The translations under genes were made by a program, and so were the position numbers. Source: JACMRP01 sp047302465 (lineage in GTDB: Bacteria; Bdellovibrionota; Bdellovibrionia; Bdellovibrionales; Bdellovibrionaceae). Taken from it: 64,000 bases of DNA. Of this stretch, positions 51,992-60,008 are shown in pieces. The DNA lies in the NCBI RefSeq assembly GCF_047302465.1, contig NZ_CP178621.1, positions 3,534,001-3,598,000 of the forward strand, written 5' to 3'. A model generated the notes under the pieces. It ran no database searches, had not been told where the DNA came from, and saw only the letters and a list, made by a program, of their open reading frames with translations. Every line of letters begins with the position of its first letter. Within the stretch, counting starts at the first letter, position 1.

Positions 51992-53332
51992 ATGAATTTG
52001 TTTCGCTTCGTTTTAGCACTGTCTTTAGGTCTATTCATGACGGCTTGTAATCATACCGGAAGTAAAAACCAAGAAAGTCCGCGTGAACCGGCAGCACAAA
52101 CTGAATCACACGCAACTCACTTACCTGATGATCAAATTAAATCTTTGCAGGATGCAGCTGCGAAACAAGATTCTTCGCGTGTTCACGAGCTTCTGTCTGG
52201 CGTTCGCGTTGCCCAAATCCTTGTTTCTTCTTTCGATGCTCGTCTTGCGAAAATCTCTAAAGAAGAAGATGCAGACAAATTGATGAACTCGCAGCTTTAT
52301 TGCCGTCTGCAAGAAGTACGTCCTCTGCAAGAAGCTATCGATGAAAAACTGCGTGTGATCTTCGCAGCAGCCCTTCAACAAGGCGCTCCTGGAAGAGAGT
52401 GGATGTATCAACAGCTTCGCGCTTTTGCTAAAGTCGATGTTCTAAATGAAGTCGCAGTGATGCAAGTGATTCGTCTATTGGCGGAAAATGAAGAGACATA
52501 TTGTGGCGCCAAAGATTGTTTTACGACCGAAGCTACAAAATGGCCCGAACTTCACGTAAATCCAATGGATGACGAAGCGATGGCGAAATATGTTGGCACT
52601 CGCATGGCTAAGTACAAAACAGTCACCAAAAGTGACGTTAAACCAGGAAATTGCTTTGGCGACCGTCGTGAGCCAAACCAAGTAGGCGCTTATGATTGGA
52701 AGAGCCGTAACTGGGTAGGATCTGTTTTGCCACAAGGGAACTTCGTATTTACATATGACGACGGCCCTCACTCCACTTTCACAAAAGAAATCCGCGATGC
52801 ATGGGCACAAGCAGGAATGGTGAAACCTGCGTTCTTCTGGCTTTCAAAAAATGCAACGAACCTACCGTCTATCGTCAGCGAATTGAACTCTCAGGGATAC
52901 GTGATTGGCTCACACTCTGCGGATCACAAAGATCTAGGAGCTTTAGCAAAAGCTGGAAATACAACGGCGCTTGACTACCAAATCAATGGTTCAGTAGCTA
53001 CCCTTACGAAAAATTTGGGGAAACAAGTTCGTTATTTCCGTCTGCCTTATGGTTCGGGCGTAAAAAGTCAACTTATCGGCGCGCGCTTTCAGGCTTTGAA
53101 TCTGGATCATTTCTTCTGGCGCGTGGACTCTTTAGATTGGCAGGATAAAAACCCAGCTTCTATTCGTGATCGCGTTGTTGCACAAATGAAAGCAACCGGA
53201 CGCGGAATCGTACTCTTCCATGACATTCATTCACAATCTGCGAAAGCGACACAGTTGGTAGTGAATTATCTCAAGACTAGTTCTTCGCACAAAGCGGTTT
53301 CCATCTTAGACTTACCAGGTCTTCAAAAATAA
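51992..53332 (+). CDS. NodB-domain polysaccharide deacetylase lipoprotein
   Basis: 446 residues. Lipobox MTAC (Cys at about 19). After a helical N-terminal half, the NodB domain has TYDDGPH (about 254), HSADHKD (metal His pair), RLPYGSG, and LFHDIH at the end, so the metal and catalytic residues are present. Such enzymes remove N-acetyl groups from peptidoglycan or other polysaccharides; in Bdellovibrio some act on prey wall. This member is a lipoprotein with an extra N-terminal domain; its substrate is open. The 53.3-kb paralog gene starts 2 bases after its stop. Confidence 0.87.
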   Translation: MNLFRFVLALSLGLFMTACNHTGSKNQESPREPAAQTESHATHLPDDQIKSLQDAAAKQDSSRVHELLSGVRVAQILVSSFDARLAKISKEEDADKLMNSQLYCRLQEVRPLQEAIDEKLRVIFAAALQQGAPGREWMYQQLRAFAKVDVLNEVAVMQVIRLLAENEETYCGAKDCFTTEATKWPELHVNPMDDEAMAKYVGTRMAKYKTVTKSDVKPGNCFGDRREPNQVGAYDWKSRNWVGSVLPQGNFVFTYDDGPHSTFTKEIRDAWAQAGMVKPAFFWLSKNATNLPSIVSELNSQGYVIGSHSADHKDLGALAKAGNTTALDYQINGSVATLTKNLGKQVRYFRLPYGSGVKSQLIGARFQALNLDHFFWRVDSLDWQDKNPASIRDRVVAQMKATGRGIVLFHDIHSQSAKATQLVVNYLKTSSSHKAVSILDLPGLQK

Positions 53333-53334
53333 TC

Positions 53335-53814
53335 ATGAAAAGGTCTATCGCTGTTTTATTAAGTATATTTGTTGGGCTGCCAGTGGCAGCCCAAGTTCCT
53401 TATGCACAACTGGAAAAATTGCGCCGTCAGACCGTCGCTGTGAGAGTGACTATGGATGCTCCTGAAGGCGCGACGGCTCGTGAATGCGGATTGGCTTCGA
53501 AGGACCTAGCAAGTCTTGGTGGAGCTTTATCTGCAGCTACCGACAGTGCAGCTGAAAAGTGGCAAAGCTTAACCATCAGCGAAGCGGATTTGCCGGCGTT
53601 GAAATCCAAAGTGGCGATCTGCAAAGAGCGCGGCAGCTGCCAAATTTACGAAAAGTTCCTCTCCAGCGCAAAGACTGAAGACGGAATCAAAGCCCAAGTG
53701 GCCGAGATGCAGTCTTCGCTTACAAAGACTCTAGAAACTCTGGAATCAAGCACATACACCAAAGCTCTGAAGACTGTGCCATCTCCTTGCACAGCCTTAG
53801 CTCCTCTGAAGTAG
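53335..53814 (+). CDS. small secreted protein, paralog of the 32-kb gene
   Basis: 159 residues. A signal peptide (MKRSIAVLLSIFVGLPVAA) is followed by QVPYAQLEKLRRQTVAVRV, matching the 32-kb gene. Both have a Cys at about 51, an ERGSCQIYEKFL block near 95-105 and end KTVPSPC. About a third of positions appear shared by eye. No family named. It is adjacent to the deacetylase and without its own Shine-Dalgarno sequence, so translation is probably coupled. Confidence 0.78.
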   Translation: MKRSIAVLLSIFVGLPVAAQVPYAQLEKLRRQTVAVRVTMDAPEGATARECGLASKDLASLGGALSAATDSAAEKWQSLTISEADLPALKSKVAICKERGSCQIYEKFLSSAKTEDGIKAQVAEMQSSLTKTLETLESSTYTKALKTVPSPCTALAPLK

Positions 53815-53860
53815 AACAGTTTGAATCGTTTCAAAGAACGATTCAAACAACACATCTTCT

Positions 53861-54535
53861 CTATGGAGTTAATTGCCCTACAAAGTTCGTAACGTACTCG
53901 ATCACAAGATCTTGAAATTTATAAGAAGGCCCTGCTTCTTCTGTAACGACGAAATTGTGATCTCCTTTTGAAGTCGTTGCTAACAAGTCTTCTCTTTGAA
54001 GATCCCTTAATGTCCGGCGAATTTCATCGACTTTGCAATACGGGTCCTCTTCTGAAATCACCATTTTTAAGTGGATGTCTTCTTTGTTCAGAATATTCCA
54101 ATAAGTTTTTTCAAACGGAGCTTCAGTCGAGCAATTCGGTGTTAACAGGATATGAGTTCTTGCAAGATCGATCGAAGGATCTAGTGCCTTCGTAGAAAAG
54201 CTTTTGGAAATAAGAACCGTTTGATCCGCACCAAAACCAAAAGTCTTTTGCGCATTTGTTGTGACTTCATGAATATCTCGCGCGGCTTTTCGAAGCTCCT
54301 GCTCTGGAACTTGAAGAGTGTCTTCAGACCAATTGAAGCGAACGGTAATAAATCCCTGGCTTTTCAATTTTTCCGCTAAACCCGAGAATAAGCGCTCTTT
54401 CATTAGGTACTTTTTTGCAGGGGCTACGATAACGAGCCCCTTAGCTTCGCCTTCTGGTCGGTCTACAAGGACCTCTACGGCGTACGTTTGCGTTGAACTC
54501 AAAATTAAAAGCAATGTGAATATCATTTTAAACAT
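53861..54535 (-). CDS. secreted alpha/beta-hydrolase-like protein
   Basis: 224 residues with a signal peptide (to about residue 20). The order of strands resembles the alpha/beta-hydrolase fold of KANL3/Tex30-like proteins: KGLVIVAPAKK near 32, FITVRFNWSE near 63, then LISKSFSTKALD (nucleophile region) and a C-terminal KGDHNFVV with the probable catalytic His. The nucleophile elbow reads SKSFS rather than GxSxG, so activity is not certain. Its gene is divergent from the LysR-like gene. Confidence 0.65.
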   Translation of the reverse strand: MFKMIFTLLLILSSTQTYAVEVLVDRPEGEAKGLVIVAPAKKYLMKERLFSGLAEKLKSQGFITVRFNWSEDTLQVPEQELRKAARDIHEVTTNAQKTFGFGADQTVLISKSFSTKALDPSIDLARTHILLTPNCSTEAPFEKTYWNILNKEDIHLKMVISEEDPYCKVDEIRRTLRDLQREDLLATTSKGDHNFVVTEEAGPSYKFQDLVIEYVTNFVGQLTP

Positions 54536-54640
54536 AGAACCTCCCAGGGTCTCGTTGTGATTATCTGGAACTGCTTATAAAATAACCAGGAACGCCTGTC
54601 TGTTGTTTATTTTTGTACATTGTGTTGGTATATATACAAC

Positions 54641-55504
54641 ATGATGAAATTTACAGTTCCCCCCGAGTATTGTTTGATCATAAATGCCTTTAATCAGGCC
54701 AGTTCCTTGCGAGGGGCTGCGGCACTTCTTGGAATGGATCCCCCTTCACTTGTCAGGAAAGTTCAAAAGATTTCATCTGAATTCGGTTATCTCCAAAAAG
54801 TCGGAAACAAATGGGCTGTCACTGAAGCCGGAAGAAGAGTTGCTCTGTGGACCGAAGAAATCATGCAAAGCCAAAGTGAACTAGCACAAGAAAAATCAAC
54901 ATTGCGAATTTCGTCCTTCGCTTGGCTTGCAGAAGAGATGCTTATTCCTGAGTTTGCAAAACTTCAGAAGCTTTTAAAAACAGGTCAATCCTGTTCATTC
55001 AAGTTAACAGCCAGTAATCAAGAACAAGAGCTGCTTCAGGGCCGAACAGACCTTGTAATTCAGGGCCATGCCCCCACCGATCCTTCCATCGCTTATAAGA
55101 AGATTTCTTCTTACGATTGGGTAGTCGTTGCTCCCTACGCGTGGAAAAAACAATTTTCGGGGCTAAACGAGGATCAAACCGTACAGCTACTTCATAAAAG
55201 AAGTTTTATTCCTCACACTAGCCTGAATCCAGAAAACGCTTTGGGCTTTCAACCTCTGACAAGAGCCCCTATCACTGCGGACGCAGTTATCGGTCTCCGC
55301 TCGGCCGTTGTTCACGGCGAAGGTTGGAGCGCTCTTCCGGCCATGTCGGTCCACAATTATCTGCGCGATAAAAAGCTGCTGAAATTGAATCTTCCCTCCT
55401 ATATCAAAGACGACGTCTCTGTATGGTGGGTCCGCGCACGTAAAGACATGGCAGAGACCTCAAAGGTGGTCAGCAAGTGGATCACAGGGTTCGAGATCTC
55501 TTAG
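54641..55504 (+). CDS. LysR-like transcriptional regulator
   Basis: 287 residues from ATG 54641. An N-terminal winged helix (AFNQASSLRGAAALLGMDPP, then SLVRKVQKI) and a substrate-binding-domain-like rest (LRISSFAWLAEEMLIPEF) fit LysR, though the helix-turn-helix sequence is divergent from the family norm. A TATATA box ends 6 bases before the ATG and no Shine-Dalgarno sequence is visible. It is divergent from the hydrolase-like gene and upstream of the ABC transporter. Confidence 0.78.
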   Translation: MMKFTVPPEYCLIINAFNQASSLRGAAALLGMDPPSLVRKVQKISSEFGYLQKVGNKWAVTEAGRRVALWTEEIMQSQSELAQEKSTLRISSFAWLAEEMLIPEFAKLQKLLKTGQSCSFKLTASNQEQELLQGRTDLVIQGHAPTDPSIAYKKISSYDWVVVAPYAWKKQFSGLNEDQTVQLLHKRSFIPHTSLNPENALGFQPLTRAPITADAVIGLRSAVVHGEGWSALPAMSVHNYLRDKKLLKLNLPSYIKDDVSVWWVRARKDMAETSKVVSKWITGFEIS

Positions 55505-55568
55505 AAGACCCACAAGGATTGCTTGATCTTTCCCACAATTTTATCTCTAATTGGGCTGGGGGAAATCT

Positions 55569-56330
55569 ATGAAAAGAATTACTTATCTCGTTTTAGCTTT
55601 GTCACTAACGGTTTTCGGCGCCTGCACTAAAAAAGCCGAGGTTGCAAAATCCAAAGCCCTGCTCGTTGGCACTGATGCTGCCTATGCCCCATTTGAAAGT
55701 GAAAATGCAGCTAAAGAGATTCAGGGTTTTGATATTGATATCCTAAAAGCTATCGCAGCCAAAGCTGGGCTTGAATTGCAGTTCATCAATACACCTTGGG
55801 AAGGCCTCTTCACTCAGCTTGCAAGCGGTGACCGAGACATCTTGATTTCTGCTATTACTATCAATGACACTCGCAAAACACAGATGGATTTTTCTGAACC
55901 CTACTTCGAAGCGGCTCAGTTGATTGCAGTACCTACAAAATCCAAAGTACAAAAGCTAGATGATCTGAAAAGCCTGAAAATCGGCGTTCAAACCGGTACA
56001 ACCGGGGACGATATCGCTAGCAAACTTGTAGGTAAGACAAACGCCAACGTGAAGCGCTTCGAAGGCACTCCCCTGGCATTGCAAGAGCTGCAAAATGGTG
56101 GTGTTGACGCCGTGGTTGCTGACAATGGGGTGATCAATAACTTCCAGGCTAATAACAACGGCGATTTCAAAGTCATTTCTGATCCAAGCTTCCCGAAAGA
56201 GTTTTATGGCATCGCCGTTAAAAAAGGAAACAAAGAACTTTTAGATAAAATCAACAAAGGCCTTGCTGAAATTAAAGCAGACGGCACTTACGACCGCATC
56301 TATCAGACTTACTTCAAAGAGAAAAAATAA
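55569..56330 (+). CDS. polar amino-acid ABC transporter, substrate-binding lipoprotein
   Basis: 253 residues from ATG 55569. Lipobox FGAC (Cys at about 19). GTDAAYAPFESENA and GFDIDILKAIAAKAGLELQF are standard for type-3 extracellular solute-binding proteins, followed by SAITINDTRKTQMDFSEPYF. It delivers amino acids to the permease encoded 3 bases downstream. Which amino acid is not clear from sequence. GGGGGAAA lies about 10 bases upstream. Confidence 0.93.
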   Translation: MKRITYLVLALSLTVFGACTKKAEVAKSKALLVGTDAAYAPFESENAAKEIQGFDIDILKAIAAKAGLELQFINTPWEGLFTQLASGDRDILISAITINDTRKTQMDFSEPYFEAAQLIAVPTKSKVQKLDDLKSLKIGVQTGTTGDDIASKLVGKTNANVKRFEGTPLALQELQNGGVDAVVADNGVINNFQANNNGDFKVISDPSFPKEFYGIAVKKGNKELLDKINKGLAEIKADGTYDRIYQTYFKEKK

Positions 56331-56333
56331 CGA

Positions 56334-57077
56334 ATGTTCAGCTGGTTCCGAAGCGACATCATCGTTGAGTACTTCCCGCTTTTCATGCAAGGGTTGGTCA
56401 CAACTCTGCAACTGACGTTGATTGGCGTGGCTGGTGGCACCATTTTGGGATTGCTTCTGGGCCTTGGAAAAATCGCTCAGGTAGAGCATGGACCTTGGCG
56501 TATTCCCATCTTGCTGTTTGTGCGCTGGCCTTCGCAACTTTATGTGACGTTCTTTCGTGGCACTCCCCTGTTTGTACAAATTCTTTTGATTCACTTTGCT
56601 TTGGTGCCGCTCTTGATTCACCCGGATGAAGGCTGGCTGATTCGCGGGGAAGTGGCTTCTTACCTAAAGCGCGAGCACGGAGCCTTTATTTCTGGTTCAC
56701 TGGCTTTGATTCTCAATTCTGCCGCTTATATTGCAGAAATTTTCCGTGCGGGCATTCAATCCATCGATCGCGGACAAACAGAAGCGGCTCGCTCTTTGGG
56801 CCTTAGTTACTTTCAAACTATGAGACACGTGATTGTTCCCCAGGCTGTGCGCAGAATGCTGCCGCCCCTCGGGAATGAAGCTATTATGTTACTGAAAGAC
56901 TCTTCATTGGTTTCGGCGATTGGTTTGGCGGAACTGGCTTATGCAGCTCGCACCGCAGCTGGGGCGCACGCTCGTTATTGGGAGCCTTATTTGTTCATCT
57001 CACTTTTGTATCTGATCCTGACGATGCTTCTTTCCTATGGCGTCCATACTCTTGAAAGAAAGTATAAAACGATATGA
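56334..57077 (+). CDS. polar amino-acid ABC transporter permease
   Basis: 247 residues with about five membrane helices. The EAA-loop motif EAARSLGLSYFQTMRHVIVP near 159-178 contacts the ATPase, typical of HisM/GlnP permeases. One permease gene only, so it probably forms a homodimer. Its stop overlaps the ATPase start by 4 bases (ATGA). Confidence 0.94.
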   Translation: MFSWFRSDIIVEYFPLFMQGLVTTLQLTLIGVAGGTILGLLLGLGKIAQVEHGPWRIPILLFVRWPSQLYVTFFRGTPLFVQILLIHFALVPLLIHPDEGWLIRGEVASYLKREHGAFISGSLALILNSAAYIAEIFRAGIQSIDRGQTEAARSLGLSYFQTMRHVIVPQAVRRMLPPLGNEAIMLLKDSSLVSAIGLAELAYAARTAAGAHARYWEPYLFISLLYLILTMLLSYGVHTLERKYKTI

Positions 57078-57796
57078 TCCGCGTGAAGAATTTGAATAAA
57101 TTTTTTGGCGAGAAGCAGGTACTGAAAGACGTCAGCTGCGAGATTCAGGACAACGAAGTGATTTGTGTTATTGGGCCGTCGGGTTCTGGCAAAAGCACGT
57201 TCTTACGTTGTCTGAATGCTCTTGAAAAAGCGCAGAGTGGAACTGTCGAACTGAATAAGTATCAAGTTACGGATCCACAAACAGATTTAAACTCGCTTCG
57301 ATCCCATGTGGGGATGGTCTTTCAAAGATTTAATTTGTTTCCGCACATGACGGCATTACAAAATATCCGCCTTGCTCCAGAGAAAGTCGCTGGCAAGTCC
57401 GCGGCCGAGGGCGAAAAACAAGCCCGCGAGCTTCTAAAACGCGTGGGCTTAGAAGAAAAAGCCGATGCTTACCCTAATGAACTTTCTGGGGGCCAACAAC
57501 AGCGCGTGGCGATTGCTCGCGCACTTGCGATGAATCCCCAAGTAATTCTTTTTGATGAGCCGACTTCGGCCCTAGATCCTGAGATGGTCGGTGAGGTTTT
57601 GGATGTGATTAAATCCTTGGCCCATCACGGAAGAACAATGATCGTTGTCACTCACGAGATGGGTTTTGCCCGCCAAGTAAGTGACCGTATCTTTTTTATG
57701 GACGAAGGCCAAATCGTTGAAACCGGCACGCCCGCTGAAATTTTTGATCACCCAAAAACCGAGCGAGCACGTACTTTTCTAAGCAAGGTTTTATAG
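57074..57796 (+). CDS. polar amino-acid ABC transporter ATPase
   Basis: 240 residues with Walker A GPSGSGKST near 34-42, signature LSGGQQQR near 135, and Walker B ILFDEP near 157 followed by TSALDPE. The GlnQ/HisP type. It completes a three-gene transporter. The end of the gene lies 10 bases before the convergent repeat-protein gene. Confidence 0.96.
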   Translation: MIRVKNLNKFFGEKQVLKDVSCEIQDNEVICVIGPSGSGKSTFLRCLNALEKAQSGTVELNKYQVTDPQTDLNSLRSHVGMVFQRFNLFPHMTALQNIRLAPEKVAGKSAAEGEKQARELLKRVGLEEKADAYPNELSGGQQQRVAIARALAMNPQVILFDEPTSALDPEMVGEVLDVIKSLAHHGRTMIVVTHEMGFARQVSDRIFFMDEGQIVETGTPAEIFDHPKTERARTFLSKVL

Positions 57797-57806
57797 CCTT
57801 TAACTT

Positions 57807-58439
57807 TTAGTAGTTCGCGCAGAAGTTAAATGCAGAGTCCATCGCGTCTGCAGAATTTTGGCTGCGATAGTAATTGTTGTAAGCGGTGTCTAAGCACGAC
57901 TTCGCATTTCTGTCGACTCTACGTGCTCCGTCAGCAGCTCGTTTTGCAGAATCTGCAGCGTTCAATTGTTTATAGTACATGTCATAGGCAAACTTTACGA
58001 TCTCAAGCTTTCCCGCAATCGGAGCTTGAGAAGCTTCGGCAGCTCTGTCCATCGCGTCCACTGAGTTTAAGGTTTGGTACATTTTTTCGTAAAGATATTC
58101 CATCACCTCCAAAGAGTCCGTCTTGCGGCATGCTTGGCCCGCTTTGGTCATGGAATCTGAAGTGTTCAGCATCTTATAGTATTTTTCGTAAGCAAATTTA
58201 ACACAAGCATCAGAAACAGGGCTGCCGCCATTGCCACTACGTTGAATCAAGTCCAACGCTTTTTCCAACTGCTCTTTTGCAGAGATCAAGTTAGAATCGC
58301 TAGCCGTTGTGTCCACAAGTGCATCTTGGATTTCACGAGCAAGGTTATAGATATCTCTTTTAGTCGTAGGATTGGCAAAAGCTTGAGTTGAGAACAAAGT
58401 CGCCATTGCAAGAAATGTAGTTACAAAGATCTTAGTCAT
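57807..58439 (-). CDS. secreted tandem-repeat protein
   Basis: 210 residues. A signal peptide (to about residue 22) is followed by four tandem repeats of about 35-40 residues beginning near 85, each with the core Y-x-x-YY-x-x-LN-x-x-D-(S/A)-M-x-x-A (YEKYYKMLNTSDSM, YEKMYQTLNSVDAM, YDMYYKQLNAADSA, YNNYYRSQNSADAM). They look like a helical solenoid. Cys occur at the repeat edges. No known repeat family matches by eye. AGGGCTTTCC-type Shine-Dalgarno (GGAGGG) precedes the ATG. Confidence 0.78.
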   Translation of the reverse strand: MTKIFVTTFLAMATLFSTQAFANPTTKRDIYNLAREIQDALVDTTASDSNLISAKEQLEKALDLIQRSGNGGSPVSDACVKFAYEKYYKMLNTSDSMTKAGQACRKTDSLEVMEYLYEKMYQTLNSVDAMDRAAEASQAPIAGKLEIVKFAYDMYYKQLNAADSAKRAADGARRVDRNAKSCLDTAYNNYYRSQNSADAMDSAFNFCANY

Positions 58440-58653
58440 GGAAAGCCCTCCGATAATAGGTTCCCTAGCCTTTTATGTTTACAGGAGAGAGCGAGTCAAG
58501 AGCATTCCCATCTGTTCCACAATCTGCCGATTTTCCGGCCCTGTTTAAAGCATGGTCGGTTTTCATAGGTAAAATCGTATTTAACCCCTTAAAAACAGAG
58601 GCATAGACGTTGCTATTTCCTTTTGTGAACTAACCTTCTGGAAAGGATACCTT

Positions 58654-59022
58654 ATGAAAAACACATTTCTTAAAGTTACTTCAGTCGCTCTTTTGAGCAT
58701 GATTTCTTTAAACAGTTTTGCTGGCGGCTTCTTGGAGCAAATCGAAAACTCAAAAAGAATCTCTCGTGATCAAGCTAGAAGCATTGCTTTGATTCATGCG
58801 CGCGCAATGAACGCCTCTGAAGACGTGAACATCGCAGTTCGCCTGAACGCTGAGCCAAAGTATGACGTGTCATATACTTCGCACTTTAAATACGACGAAG
58901 ATCCTTCTGGCACTTACAGAGTGATCGTTGATCGTAGCGTGTCTTATCAGACCTGCAAGATGACCCTGACGATCAATGATCGCACTGGTCAGCTTGTTGA
59001 AAAGTCAGTGAGCTGCGAATAG
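58654..59022 (+). CDS. small secreted protein, unknown
   Basis: 122 residues. A signal peptide (to about residue 23, NSFA) is followed by an alpha-beta mature part that ends in a Cys pair (CKMTLTIND and the final SVSCE). ARSIALIHARAMNA is a helix. No family recognised. GGAAAGGA is 5 bases upstream of the ATG. It stands alone between the repeat protein and a hairpin region. Confidence 0.7.
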   Translation: MKNTFLKVTSVALLSMISLNSFAGGFLEQIENSKRISRDQARSIALIHARAMNASEDVNIAVRLNAEPKYDVSYTSHFKYDEDPSGTYRVIVDRSVSYQTCKMTLTINDRTGQLVEKSVSCE

Positions 59023-59035
59023 CCCCCTCACACGG

Positions 59036-59082
59036 CCCCCGGGAATAATTACAGACTTGTCTAACGAGTAATGCCCTGGGGG
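59036..59082 (+). other. extended hairpin between two secreted-protein genes
   Basis: CCCCC/GGGGG (59036-59040, 59078-59082) continues through GGG/CCC, ATTAC/GTAAT and AGA/TCT to a CTTG loop. There is no T run, so it is not an ordinary terminator. Confidence 0.5.
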
Positions 59083-59156
59083 TTCGCCAAATCCCCTATA
59101 GTGCTCATAAATGGCCCTGGTTTTTGCATAGACCTCTTTCAGCAAAGGAGGTCCCT

Positions 59157-60005
59157 ATGAGACCGTTCTCTCAAAAATTCAATTTTGGTCCCCTGGGACT
59201 TCTGATGGCCTTGAGCCTTTTGATCGGTTGCCAACGCGCACGCCTCGAGCCGAATTGGCCGAAGGATCAACAACAGCAAGGACAAGGGCAGACACAAATT
59301 CCAGATAGCGGCCCGCTACAACCTCAGAGTGGGGACTTCTGTAAACCCGCTTCGATCCAGCCAAATAAAATCGTAAAAGTCCTCTTCTTGGTGGATGCTT
59401 CGGGCTCGAACTTTGGACAGTACGGGACGGTTCCAAGTGATCCGGATAAAAAATGGAGATCCCATACTCTTCGTAAGTTCATCACTCAATACGTTGACAA
59501 AGAAAACATCTACTTTGGCTTGGTGCTTTTCCAAGGCACTTCCGCTAAAGCTAAAATTGCAAAACAAGGTCACCCTAGCTTTTCGAATCAACGAGATGTC
59601 GTGTCTCAAGGCTATAAAGCGTTTTTAAGAAATGATGATGGCGGAAATACTCCTTACAAAGCCGCTTTAAAAATGGCGAAAGATGCTATCGCTGCGGATC
59701 TACAAAAGAACGCTGACGACCAGGCTTCGTATGTTGTTGTGACGATCTCTGATGGACTCGCAACAGATTATAAGAGCCCAGAACAAGTTATTCCAGATGC
59801 AGCGTCTATTATGGAGTTAGCTCCAAGTCGCATTACTTTGAACAGCGTTTATTACGCAAGAAGAACTCGTTCTTCGATTCCTCCGTACTTGAAAAGTATT
59901 GCGGATATCGGTCATGGCTCTTTCGTGATGGCAGACACACGTCAATCCCTGAAGCTGGAAGACGTCATGCACGTGCCTGCGATCAGTTGTGCTTACAATC
60001 GCTAA
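59157..60005 (+). CDS. von Willebrand factor A-domain lipoprotein
   Basis: 282 residues from ATG 59157, with AAGGAGG 5 bases upstream. Lipobox LIGC (about Cys21). A Gln-rich linker follows, then a vWA domain with a full MIDAS site: DASGS near 90, GNTPY near 165 and SDGLATD near 200. vWA domains bind protein or metal. Surface or periplasmic adhesion is a likely role, but no partner gene is adjacent. Confidence 0.88.
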   Translation: MRPFSQKFNFGPLGLLMALSLLIGCQRARLEPNWPKDQQQQGQGQTQIPDSGPLQPQSGDFCKPASIQPNKIVKVLFLVDASGSNFGQYGTVPSDPDKKWRSHTLRKFITQYVDKENIYFGLVLFQGTSAKAKIAKQGHPSFSNQRDVVSQGYKAFLRNDDGGNTPYKAALKMAKDAIAADLQKNADDQASYVVVTISDGLATDYKSPEQVIPDAASIMELAPSRITLNSVYYARRTRSSIPPYLKSIADIGHGSFVMADTRQSLKLEDVMHVPAISCAYNR

Positions 60006-60008
60006 GAT

